Shown: positions 1 to 12,300 of the stretch, one piece after another
Numbering within the stretch: position 1 is the stretch's first letter
Layout: each line of letters starts with the position of its first letter
DNA from: Cladopsammia gracilis
Taxonomy: Eukaryota > Cnidaria > Anthozoa > Scleractinia > Dendrophylliidae
Reading direction: 5' to 3'
Length of the DNA: 64,000 nt
NCBI GenBank assembly: GCA_022457155.1
Contig: JAJGOT010000193.1
Coordinates: 753,001 to 817,000, forward strand
Notes under the pieces: generated by a model
The model's input: only the letters and a program-made list of their open reading frames with translations
Databases searched by the model: none
Told to the model about the DNA's origin: nothing
Position numbers and translations under genes: made by a program

Positions 1-383
1 GAACATGGTAAACTTGAGATACTACTGGTGTAGTTATTAAGATTTTTATGTTAAAATTTGAGTGATGTATCTGGGCTACAATGCATGTAATCACATTTAA
101 CTTGCCCATTTGTGACCATTAATTTTGTACTTTGACAGGTTTTATAAACAAATTCATGAACAAATTAAAATGCCATTACAAGCTTTGCAGTCTGGGTTCA
201 TATCTCAAATTCTAAATTTGATTGAAATTATGGTATATAACACTGGATTCCATTTGTTTTCCATACAAAAACTGTATTTTGTGACCTGTTTGCTTAATTT
301 TTACAATATGGAAAATTTTACTCCAAACAGGTCTATTCATGTCATCATATTCTACAGTAAAGTTGTTTTACTCCCCTGTTCAG
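1..383 (+). other. Alpha-catenin intron, 3' part
   Basis: This is AT-rich sequence ending in a pyrimidine-rich tract and an acceptor (ctgttcag) just before the first visible coding exon. I see no other gene or repeat in it. The first exons of alpha-catenin, encoding roughly its first 90 residues, must lie upstream of the window. Confidence 0.8.
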
Positions 384-3300
384 GTGACTCTATGCGTTCA
401 GCTGCCAAAGAGTTTGCTGACGATCCGTGCACTTCAGCCAAGAGAGTAGCAATGGTGAGAGCAGCCAGAGCTTTGTTATCCTCTGTCACAAGGCTGCTCT
501 GTGTCGCAGACATGGCTGATGTGTACCGGCTCCTCGCATCACTTAAACTGGTCAGTTAAGTCTGTTTTCTGTCTTCAGTATTTTACACTGCTGTTTTGCA
601 CAAGGTCTCATTGTTGCATTGTATTATTCATACATAACACAGTTGTTGGACTCAAGATCTGAAGGCTGATGGTTTCAGCTCTGGTTTCTACTCTTGTGTT
701 TGAATGATAGGCACCATACAATTTCATCCACAGACTCAAATGTTAGAGCTTTGACAGACTATATCGAAAACTATTAAGTTGTCGATAACAAAAATGCCAG
801 TCTGTGAAGCAAGTTATTGATAACAAACTTTGAAAAAATGAGTTAGCAGCAACAACAAAAAGCTTTCCTTTCAAAACTGAAAACTTCTTTAGTTGTTGAC
901 AACAAACGTGGCAGTTTATTGTTAACAACTCATTTTTTGGCAACTACATGTAAGTATTCTTGCCAAACAGATTACACTGTAGCTCATGTGTAGCTGCGCT
1001 GGCTACAACCTAAGACAAAATTAGTTGGGAAGGCTTGTAAAATGCTAAAAAATGACACTTCCTTTGGGTTTTAGCTCAATTAATGGTGTGTGAAATGCTT
1101 TTTTTAGCCCCCCCTCTCCCCCAAATCCAATGTTGTTTTGTTTGTTGTTGTTGTTGTACTGTACAAAAGACAGTGTAAGTTAAGTATTTGCATTAACAGC
1201 AACTTTGAAAGAGTGGGGGGGGGGGGGGGGAGGAAAACAGGGAACCTTCCCAACACTTTTGTCTTTGGTTGTAGTCCTGGAAATGAAGTTGACATGTGCA
1301 GTGAACATTAGTTACAAAGCTCTCCCATAAAAAAATATATATATATCAATAATTTTGGCCTCTGGTGGTCAACTCAGTTTAGTTGAATGCACAAAACAAC
1401 TACAGTCAAACCTGTATTATGCGGCCCTCTATCAAGCAATCACCCTCTATTAAGTGGTCACTTAACAAATCCCCAGAATTAAATTGCACCCATGTTTACT
1501 GTAAACTTGACCTCTTTAAAGCTGTTACCTCTATTAAGCAGTCAGTTGGCTATTCCCTGAGGGCGACTGCTTAATAGAGGTTTGACTGTAACTCTCTAGT
1601 ATGTCATGGTCCTCAGAACCATATTACATGACTCTAAATTTGACTCTGTGAATCTTTAATATCTTTGTTCGAGTTGTGTTGTTCTCATTGTTGGTTACTG
1701 TTAACTCTTTGTAGGTGGAGAAGAGGCTGAAGGAACTTGAGAAAGCCAGTAACACTGCAGACCTGTTAAATTCTTTTAAGAATCTTGGAAATGACCTGAT
1801 GGATTTAGCCAAGTTGTCTGGAAAGAGACAAGCAGTGAGTCATGCCTGAACAATAACGTATTAATAGTCACTGTCACTTTTTAATTTTAAACCATGAATA
1901 TGCAAAGCGCTGAATGAGCTACGAAGTTATGAAGACAGGGACAAATATGCAAATTTTCACTCCATTGGTCAATCAGCTGTAAACGTTGAGCCTGCGGTAT
2001 GTAATGGTCACTTACCTTACCCATGGGGATGGTGTTGGAGGATGGGGAGGGGGGTGGAGCAAAATGCATAGAAGAGGGGAAGGAATTAATATGCCAACTC
2101 TCCTGGATTATCCAGGAGTCTCCCAGATTCAGAGCGAATCTCCCAGTCTCCCGTATGGGTTGCCAAATCTCCCGGATACAAGCGACTTTGGATCTTTTCT
2201 CTACAATAGGCTAAGATTTTAACCCCAAATCCAAAAAAATGTGGTCTTTCATTACATGTATATCTTAACTTCACAAACGCTTTTCGGGTCTCAGGAATGT
2301 AGAAAATGGCACCTATAGAGGGTAAAGCCAAAAAAAGTTTTCCGGACTCCCCTAGATGCTCGCGACTATATTGCTCGATTCACACCTTCGGCTCGAAAAA
2401 ATTTCACTCAGAAAAACCTCCCTATTTTCAATCTCCAGAGGTTGGCATTTTAGTGCACATTATGTGCTGGTCACCTGCCCTACCCATGTAGACAGCTTTA
2501 AAGGAGGCTTATAACCTGCTTATACAGCTGTACAAACTGTAAGCTGGTTATTCTCAGAAGCTAATGGTTTTTCTTTTTGTATTTTACTCAATCTAGATAC
2601 ATGTATGATTTACTTTATATAGTGATTAAAAATCCAGATTAACTGGACTAAATTACCCCTATACATGTATGTTTAATGGTTAATTTTCCTTTACTAACTG
2701 TTACTTTTGTTAAATTGCCAGGATTTAAAAGATCCACAAAGAAAAGATGATATGGCTGCTGCAAGAGCAACGCTGAAGGAATCGAGCAAAATGCTGCTGT
2801 CCTCATCCAAGGTAAGAAAATAAAGTTCTGGAGGCATTGATAATGAATTGATAATAATATTATTTGCTGCCAATAAAAATGAATTCCAGTCAGCACCTTT
2901 ACATGTAAATCCAGCCATTAAGGACAAAACAAACTAAAGCTACATGAATATGTTCTGGTTCAAATCTTTTTTTTTTTTTTTTTTGGTTTAACATATTTTA
3001 AAACAGTTTAATTTTTGCTTTCTCTTTTGTCTCAGAATATGATAATGTATCTGGGACAAAGGAAAAGACAAATTAAACTGGTTTGAAAATTTTCAAACCA
3101 AAGAAAATTTTGAACCACACATTTACAAGACACAAGTTGTGGGTGGGGACGGGGGCAGGGGAGGACAAACTTTCTGCTTTCTGTATCCTAAACTCTGCGT
3201 ATGCTTCCCTCTTCTCATTCTCTCCTATCCTATTCAATCCCATTCACTCCAGCCAGCTGCCGTTTTGTTCTGTTTTCTCCCATGGCCACCTGAGAAATCT

Positions 3301-6300
3301 TGTTTTTCACTTGCATGTAATGGTTTCTTGCCTTCTATAGCCTTCCTGCTTAGTTCCCCTTCTCCTCGATGACTCCTCCCATTTTTTCCAGTTGTTTGCA
3401 TGTTTTGTTGGTTTGATGATGCATTTTAAAAGGACTTGAGATCTCTTAGTCTAAGACAAGCTTTTACAGTATCATTTATCATGTGTTTTTTTTTTTTCTC
3501 AGGCATATGTACGTCACCCCGAAGTAGCTTCTGCAAAGGCCAACAGGGACTTTGTGATGAAACAGATGTCAGAGGCAGTGAATGCTATCTCAGGCGCAAC
3601 ACAGGCCACTGGTGCGAGTGGACCACATCCATTGGAGGCACCAGGTGCTCTCGCCTCAGCTTTAGATGACTTTGATGTAAGTTTGGATGAAAATACTGAT
3701 ACACATGGATGATTGATATGTGGTTAATAGGTCATAATAATTATTATCACCAGTATTTTTGCCCAAATGGGATGATTCTTGGAAAACGCTGGAAGTGGTA
3801 CATGAATTTCCAAGCCTCTAGATTTCAAAAATTTCTGGGGGGGATGCCCCCAGACTCCCCTAGAGGCTTGAGCCTTCGGCGCTCATTTTCACAGCCGCCT
3901 ACTATTTCTAAACAGCCTGCTACTCAAAAACTCAGTGAAAGCACTGAGTGTCTGAGGATTATTTTGATTATCCATGTTGTCAATATTGTCAATTGGCAAC
4001 TGACAACATCAAACAAATGGACCCTCGTTGAGTTTAATTTTTTTTTCTTTTGCACTTCACAGGACAATGTTTGTACATGTAGGTAGTGACAAAACTCTTT
4101 GAAGACTCAGCTGTTCAAATGTTTCTTTTTTTTTCGCAGTCTCAAATTGCCATGGATCCTAGTGCTTACTCGGAGAAGCGTACCCGTCCCACCTTGGAAC
4201 AGCGCCTTGAGAGCATTATCAGTGGAGCAGCACAGTTAGCAGACTCCATTTCCACTAGAGATGACACTCGTGATAAGATTATTGCTAGTTGTAATGGAGT
4301 ACGTCAAGCCCTGCAAGATCTCCTCTCAGAGTACATGAGTCATGTAAGGATATTTCACTGTCTTCTACTGTTTTCTTTTCTTAATAGACCCTATTCATAA
4401 ATGGCAGCCAATTTGTTATTCTTTTATACTCATGCTAATCAGCCCAACTAGCCTCATTTTGGAGCAAAAATTCTTTTGAATTTTGCACATGCTAACGAGG
4501 CTAGTTGGGCTGATTAGCATGAATATAAAAGAATAATAAATCTGCCGCCATTTATGAATAGCGTCTCTTAGAGCTGAGATTGGAGATTAATGATGGTACA
4601 GCCTCAGCCTGATGTTGTGCCGTAAGAGTTTATTTTTCAGTCAGGAGACATGTTACAAAATTTTATCATCAGGCGTAACTGCCACATCAGATTTTATAAT
4701 AAAGAGTTTGGCTGTCCTGAACATCTGACATTAGCAGTCATGCCTGGCATATTGACACACCCCAGGTGTATAACTAATACATGTTTACGTTAATTGCTAC
4801 CAGTAAACTATTGGCCAGGAGACCAAGAAGCAATAGTTTCTTTTATAGACTCATTGCAGCAATTGGCAACGATTTCTAAAAAAATTGTGGTCAGGTGTGC
4901 CCACTACTGCTATGTGGGTTTTTGCCAGTGACTTTGATTGCGCCTAATGAATGATAGGGGTGGCGAATGGTAAATCCGAGACTCACCGAGACGCCGAGAC
5001 CCTTGTTTCAAAATCCGAGACTGCGACGGCAACTACGTTATAAAATCCGAGCCCGAGACTCAATGCGGGAAAAAACCGAGCCCGAGGCTCAGTGCCAAAA
5101 ATATCCAATTCACCTATCAAACAACAAACAAGGATGGAGAACGCTTGACAAACGTATACGAGACTCCAGGACAGAAAAAGCACCAGCCAAATGAGACTTA
5201 AAACAAAAACTGCCGAGATTTTGAAACCGGACCAAAATTTTCCGAGAGCCACGATTTTGTAGGTACCATTCGCCACCCCTAATGATAAAAATTGCAGTTC
5301 TTGAGCTTGATGTCAAGGTACAAATCATATTTAACCAATGATATTTTGTGATTTCATCAACCAGAATCTCTGCAAGGGATAATTAGGCACAGTAGTACAT
5401 GGTTGCTAACTTTTCTCTTAATGTTCACAGGCAACAGGCAAGAAGAAAGCAGCTCCTGGTGGATCGCTGGATCAAGCACTAGAAAGGATGTGTAATAGGA
5501 CGCGAGAACTGAGGGGACAGGTAAAAAACATAGATTCCGAAATTCAATGGAAACATCATTTGTAGTGTTATTGGAGAGTACAATTGAAGGGGTGAGTGGA
5601 AAAAAAGCCCCAAGTGAATTCTGATCTACTGCTAGAGTCTCCTTACAGTCTGTCTTGTATATGCTCATGTAACAAAGGGAGAATTTGGCTATAGATCAGG
5701 AGTCACTTAGGGCCGTATCCCAAACTGAAATAAGGCCCTAAGTGACCCTTGATCTGAAACCAAATTCTCCCTTTGTTACATGAGCATATACAAGACAAAC
5801 TGGAAGGAGAATCTAACAGTTGATCAGAAGTCACTTAGGGCTTTATTCCACTCACCTCTTCAATTGTGGTGAGCATGCACACTAGCCTTGATGTCCTTGT
5901 CTAAACCGTTCTGATATCTTCTTCTTCAGTTGCGCCGGGCAGTTGTGGACCATGTATCAGATTCCTTCTTGGAAACTACAATGCCACTGCTTATGTTAAT
6001 TGAAGCAGCTCAAGCAGGGAATGAAAGGGAAGTGGAGGAGTGTGCTAAGTTGTTCTCAGACCATGCTGCTAAACTGGAAGAGGCATGTTTGTTATCATAA
6101 TTATTTTAATTCAAATTTTTTGCTTACAATGTAGATAAATGCAATGTATTTGAAAGTTGTAAACCCAGTTCAGAATTTACACTTTGCTCTGACTATAATA
6201 TAGAAAAAACTGAGATATTAAAATTAATCTACAAAAAAATTAAACTATGTTGCAGGTACCTGTATTTTTATTTCATGAGAACTACAGTGATCAGTGATAG

Positions 6301-9300
6301 GGAGGGGTGGCGAATGGTAAATCCGAGACTCGCCGAGATGCCGAGACTCTTGTTTCAAAATCCGAGACCGCGACCGCAGCTATGTTATAAAATCCAAGCC
6401 CGAGACCCAATGTGGGAAAAAACTGAGCCCGAGACTCAGTGCTAAAAATATCCGAATCACCTATCAACAACAAACGAGGATGGAGAATGAGAATGCTTGA
6501 CAAAAGTAGCTGAGACTCCGAGACCTCGAGGAAAAAAATCCGAGACTCCGGGACAGAAAAAGCACCAGCTAAACGAGACTTCGAGACTTAAAACAAAAAC
6601 TGCCGAGATTTCGAGACTGGACCAAAATTTTCCGAGACCCACGATTTTGAAGGTACCATTCACCACCCCTATAGGGGAGGGGAGGGTATTGGCAGCAATT
6701 TCTATTATAGTTATAATAATAAAAAGGGATGGAAAATGGATGGTGCCATCTGGCTAAATTAAAGGAGGCAAGAGTGAAGGAAATAGCAAATGGGAGGGGT
6801 ATTTTTTATTCCTCTTCCTTGTTGATTATTTCATTACCATTTTAATTTGCTCAATTCATCAGGTGGCTAATCTCGCTTGTTCGATGTCTGTGAACCCTGA
6901 GAAGGTGAAGATGGTAAGACTAGCAGCCAAACGACTGCAAAATCTGTGCCCTCAGGTGATCAACGCAGCTCGTACTCTTGCTGCACGGCCCCACAGCAAA
7001 GTGGCTCGTGAAAACATGGATGTTTTTAAGGAAGCTTGGGAAAAACAACTGCAAGTACTCACTGAAGCTGTTGATGATATCACCAGCATTGATGAATTTC
7101 TTGCCACAACAGGTGGGTTGTTGCAAAGCAGCATTCTGGTTTCTTATTTGATAAACTTTGAAATTTGTGCAAAAGAACTTTGTTGTTTGTATTAAGAGTG
7201 GTGTGAATCATGATCATTTACTGTCTCTTTAGTTGCATTTTCAATACAAAAGATTTTATAAATGATTTGATTATTTCCCAACAGAGGCTCATATTTTGGA
7301 AGATGTGGACAAATGTGTGCAAGCTCTCCAAGACAGAGATCCAGAGACAGTGGACAGGACCGCTGGACAGATCCGAGGACGCACGGCAAGACTTGAAGAT
7401 GTCGTCGGTGCAGAAATGGAGAACTACCAACAAGGACCGTACACAGATAATGTCATGAGAGCAGTCTTGGTTATGCGCAATGAGAGTGAGTTTTCTTCTT
7501 GTCCTGGGCTAAGTCATACCCAACCTACATGTATTATGTGGTTGTCAAGCTTAACTTTAAAAATAGGCTAGATTGTAGATTTATTATGACGAAACCGAGC
7601 AATCACAGCAGAAAAAGATATACCTAACTTCTTGGTAAAAATCTATTTTCAGTTCATTTTGATAATCCAACAAAAGAAACCAGCTCTGATGCCTTGCATG
7701 GAGTGACCAGGAGAATAACCAACCTCCCTTCCTCCACACCTGGGCGGAGAGAGAAAATGTGAAACAAAGTCCCTTGTCTAAAGAAACAACATGATTACAC
7801 AGATCAACCCACTGCAAGAAATTACCGCACCTGCAGAGAACTAAATTCTTTTTTCTTATCCATTTTAGTTGTCCCACACTTTGCTCAGAATGTGGAGAGA
7901 TCAGTGACGACTCTTACTAGAGATCCCCATGGAGAAGTAGATGAAGCGCAGTTTATTGATGCTTCTAAACTGGTAAGTTTAAATGTTGTACTTGATGTTG
8001 CAAGCTTTAAACTTGTAATCTTTTGTTCCATGTATCTATCCCTTTGTTTAGAAATATATTGATCAAATTATGTGTATTGTTTTTAGGTGTATTCAGGCAT
8101 CAGAGATATTAGAAAAGCTGTTCTTGCTGGAAAAGTAAGTTCATTTTACAACGGAAATAATTAGGAACAAGAGGCTCCAAGCAGCCTATACTCATGCGCA
8201 TGCATAGAAAGTTTTATGATATATTTTAAACATGATAAGAAGATGTCTCACATGGAGAAGAGTTACTCCTTTCATTCAGTCATCGTTCCTGCAAAACACG
8301 TTGTTTACTATTGAATGTTTTGTAGATGAAGACTGTACCACAATGAAGCCAGTGATTCGTCTTAAGTCTTATATATACCTAATGTGAACATTAGTAATGT
8401 AAGTAGGGTTGTAGGAGACGCTGTCGTGACACTTCAGTAACGCTGTTTTACCGGAAGTGAGAGTACCCGGAAGTCACTAAACAGGAAGTGTAAATGGCAA
8501 AGCTATGAACCGGAAGTGCACAATTTAAAATATGCGTGCATAAATTTGCATGCAAAATCGTGCCGCTATATCACACGCATGAGTAATAAGGAATAAAAAA
8601 CAGCTGACTAGCTGACTTGAAAAAGCTGGGTTGTTGAGCTGTACAGAGGGAGGAGGGGAGTGAGAAATGTAAAAAAATTTCATGCTTATGCTGTGTGACT
8701 AGCTCATTATTGGTGACCTTTCAGGGGAAAACATACACTAGCACTCGACTGTTAAACTGTCTATTAAGCATTTAACTGTTTGGAAAGTGTTTAGATGGTT
8801 GTTAAGGCCTGGCGCACGCTACTGGTGTACATGGCTAAAATTCACACTTAATTTAGCTCTTCTGAAATTATTAAAATTCAGTTTAGGTTGAGATTTGGTA
8901 AAAAAAACTAAAGTTCATTAATGTCTTCCCTGTGAACAATTTTAGTTTTGCATAAAGGGTTGAATAAAACAGAAAATTTTACAATAGTCACCAAAAATGA
9001 GGCCATTTTGGACACTACGCGTAACATTTACAGTCTAACCTGGCACAATTCATAATTTCTCCGCTTTGATGATATGTAGGCATTTTTTCTTTTGCAATTA
9101 AAGTTAATAGCTAATGAGCATTATGTATTTTAAGAATGACTTTAAACGATCGAAAAATAACAAATTTATAGCAATTTGCAGCAAGGTAACCTAATATTAC
9201 GTACCTACAAAAACAACCTGGTCGAAAATTTTCAAAATCGATTTGGTTTTAGCTCCGTTTCTTATGTTAAAAAACAAAAAGACTTTTGAAGTGCTCATAA

Positions 9301-12300
9301 GTTCAGCTTATTTCCTGGGCTAACAATTTTGCAATTTGGAAAATGCATACTCAAACTACAATCCAATTTTCACGGTTAGACTGCGTTTATTTTACATAAA
9401 ATACGTTTCGTTGTACGTTGGATCGAAATACGGATTCTACAGTGTGCCTTGGCACGAACAAGTTGTGCATAAAGTGTGCCCAAGTTGTGCATGAAGTGTG
9501 CATGTCTAGCTTTTTTTCATGCCTAAGCTGTACCTAAGCAGTGCCTAAGCTGTGCCTAAGTTGTGCCTAAATTGTGCCTTAATTCGGGCCTAAATTGTGC
9601 CTTTGAACGGCGTTATGTAAATATTCCCGGGAAACATTATTTTCATCTTGCTCGTGTCACAGCGCTTTTTGGTCACACATTGTTATGACGATAAATTGTA
9701 AGATTGTTCTCATGCAACGAATTATTTTTTCTCCAAGTGAAAGCGACGGCGGGAAATCAGTAATCGTGTTTACTTGTATTCTTCCCGCACTGCCGCTTTC
9801 CCAGCCGTTTGGAGATGTAGAATAGTACTTGTATTTAATACAGATGTAGTTTCTGACCATTCGGTCATCGGCTTTGAATAATACTGCCAAACATTCAAAA
9901 AGTTGTTCGAACAAATTGACGTTTTGGAGTTTTATCATTCGATTTGGATTTATAAAACGGAATGGGTCATTTTATTCATCGGATGAGCTGTCTGGTGTTT
10001 TCACAAGTTGGTCAAATTTCAGCAATAAATTAGCATAACCTGATGTCAAAGATTGGCGTGTTTATTGACAAAAGGATCTGTCTCCAAAAAGAATCAGTGC
10101 ACCAGTTGAGTAACAATGATTACAAAGCGGAAAACAACGCTAATTTCGAATTGTTAAAACAGAAAGATAGAATTATATCACGTTTTCTTCAAATATTTAA
10201 GTTCACGACGCATTTTATACCAAACAATCTTTGTTTAAGCGACACTTTGCAACACTTTGTATTTTCGGCAGGAAAGTTCACCGGTGTTTCGTTTCGTTTC
10301 AGCGAAATTTCTAAAAATTGTAAAGTATTAAACTCTGTGGACCGAACGAATAATTTGAACGACTTTCCTAACGCTTTCAACGCGTCAACGGCCTGGAAAA
10401 AAGTTTTGTACGCTTTTTTTATAAACGCTTCAAACGGCATGGATGAAAATTCGAACGGTTTTTCCAACGCTTCTAATGCTTTCCTAAACCATTTTAACGC
10501 AGTTTCCGAACTGCGATCAAACGCTTTTAGGCCGCTTAACAGATAACTGTTTAGTGAAAGTTTTCCCGTGGAAGGTCACATTTATCATGTTTTATTATTA
10601 TGTCTTGCTGTTGTCGCTCAATTCTCGTTTGTTTGTCTTGCTCGTGTCAGCCAAATTATTACTATGACTTGTCGCTTTCGATTCTCGCTGATAACCATAT
10701 TTTTTACGGACTGAATCTGGTTGGTCACTCGCCGAGAATTTTCGTACGGCTTGCCTTCGGACGAGTTAAATATAACGTTTCCGAAAAACGTGCCTAAATG
10801 GGCGTAAACTGTGCCTAAGCTGTGCCTAAACTGTGCCTAAGCATTCTGTAAAACGTGCCGAACCTGTGCCTAGTCTGTGCCTTTTATGTTTTTTTTTCTC
10901 GTGTGCTTTTGCGTGAAATCCGTGCCTTTCACAGAACGTGAATTGGTGCATAAGCACGGTGTTACGCTCGTGTACACAAGTAGCGTGCGCCAGGCCCAAT
11001 GCTGTAGGGTTCAGGCTGCATTAATATTGGGCCAACGATGTAAGGCTCTGGCTACATTAATATTGGGCCAATGAAGTAGGGCTCTGGCTACCTGAATATT
11101 GGGCCAATGAAGCTGGACTCTGGCTACATTAATATTGGACCAATGATGTAGGTCTCTGGCTGCATTAATATTGGGCCAATGAAGTTGCGCTCTGGCTATA
11201 TTAATATTGGGCCAATGATGTAGGGCTCTGGCTACATTAATATTGGGCCAATGATGTTGGGCTCTGGCTTCATTAATATTGGGCCAATGATGTAGGCCTC
11301 TCGCTGCATTAATATTGGGCCAATGAAGTTGGGCTCTGGCTATATTAATATTGGGCCAATGATGTAGGGCTCTGGCTACATTAATATTGGGGCAATGAAG
11401 CTGGGCTCTGCTACATTAATACTGGGCCAATGATGTTGGGCTCTGGCTACATTAATATTGGGCCAATGATGCAGGGCTTTGCGTACCTGAATATTGGGCC
11501 AATGAAGTTGGGCTTCGGCCACATTAATATTGGGCCAATGATGTAGGGCTCTGGCTACATTAATATTGGGGCAATGAAGTTGGGCTCTGGCTACATTAAT
11601 ATTGGGCCACTGATGTTGGGCTCTGGCTTCATTGATATTGGGTCAATGATGTAGGCCTCTCGTTGCATTAATATTGGGCCAATGAAGTTGGGCTCTGGCT
11701 ATATTAATATTGGGCCAATGATGTAGGGCTCTGGCTACATTAATTTTGGGCCAATGAAGTTGGGCTTCGGCCACATTAATATTGGGCCAATGATGTAGGG
11801 CTCTGGCTACATTAATATTGGGGCAATGAAGCTGGGCTCTGCTACATTAATACTGGGCCAATGAAGTTGGGCTCTGGCTACATTAATATTGGGCCAATGA
11901 TGTAGGGCTTTGCCTACCTGAATATTGGGCCAATGAAGTTGGGCTTCGGCCACATTAATATTGGGCCAATGATGTAGGGCTCTGGCTACATTAATATTGG
12001 GGCAATGAAGCTGGGCTCTGCTACATTAATACTGGGCCAATGAAGTTGGGCTCTGGCTACATTAATATTGGGCCAATGATGTAGGGTTTTGCCTACCTGA
12101 ATATTGGGCCAATGAAGTTGGGCTTCGGCCACATTAATATTGGGCCAATGATGTAGGGCTCTGGCTACATTAATATTGGGGCAATGAAGCTGGGCTCTGC
12201 TACATTAATACTGGGCCAATGAAGTTGGGCTCTGGCTACATTAATATTGGGCCAATGATGTAGGGCTTTGCCTACCTGAATATTGGGCCAATGATGTTGG

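Noticed and set aside
125..559. 144-codon frame starting at 125
   Set aside because: The part before 384 is intron; the acceptor at 382-383 and the conserved GDSMR wording mark the true exon start.
10043..10546. 167-codon open frame in arm 1 of the composite element
   Set aside because: It has no recognisable domain, has an asparagine/phenylalanine-rich composition from AT-rich repeats, and is broken in the otherwise near-identical arm 2.
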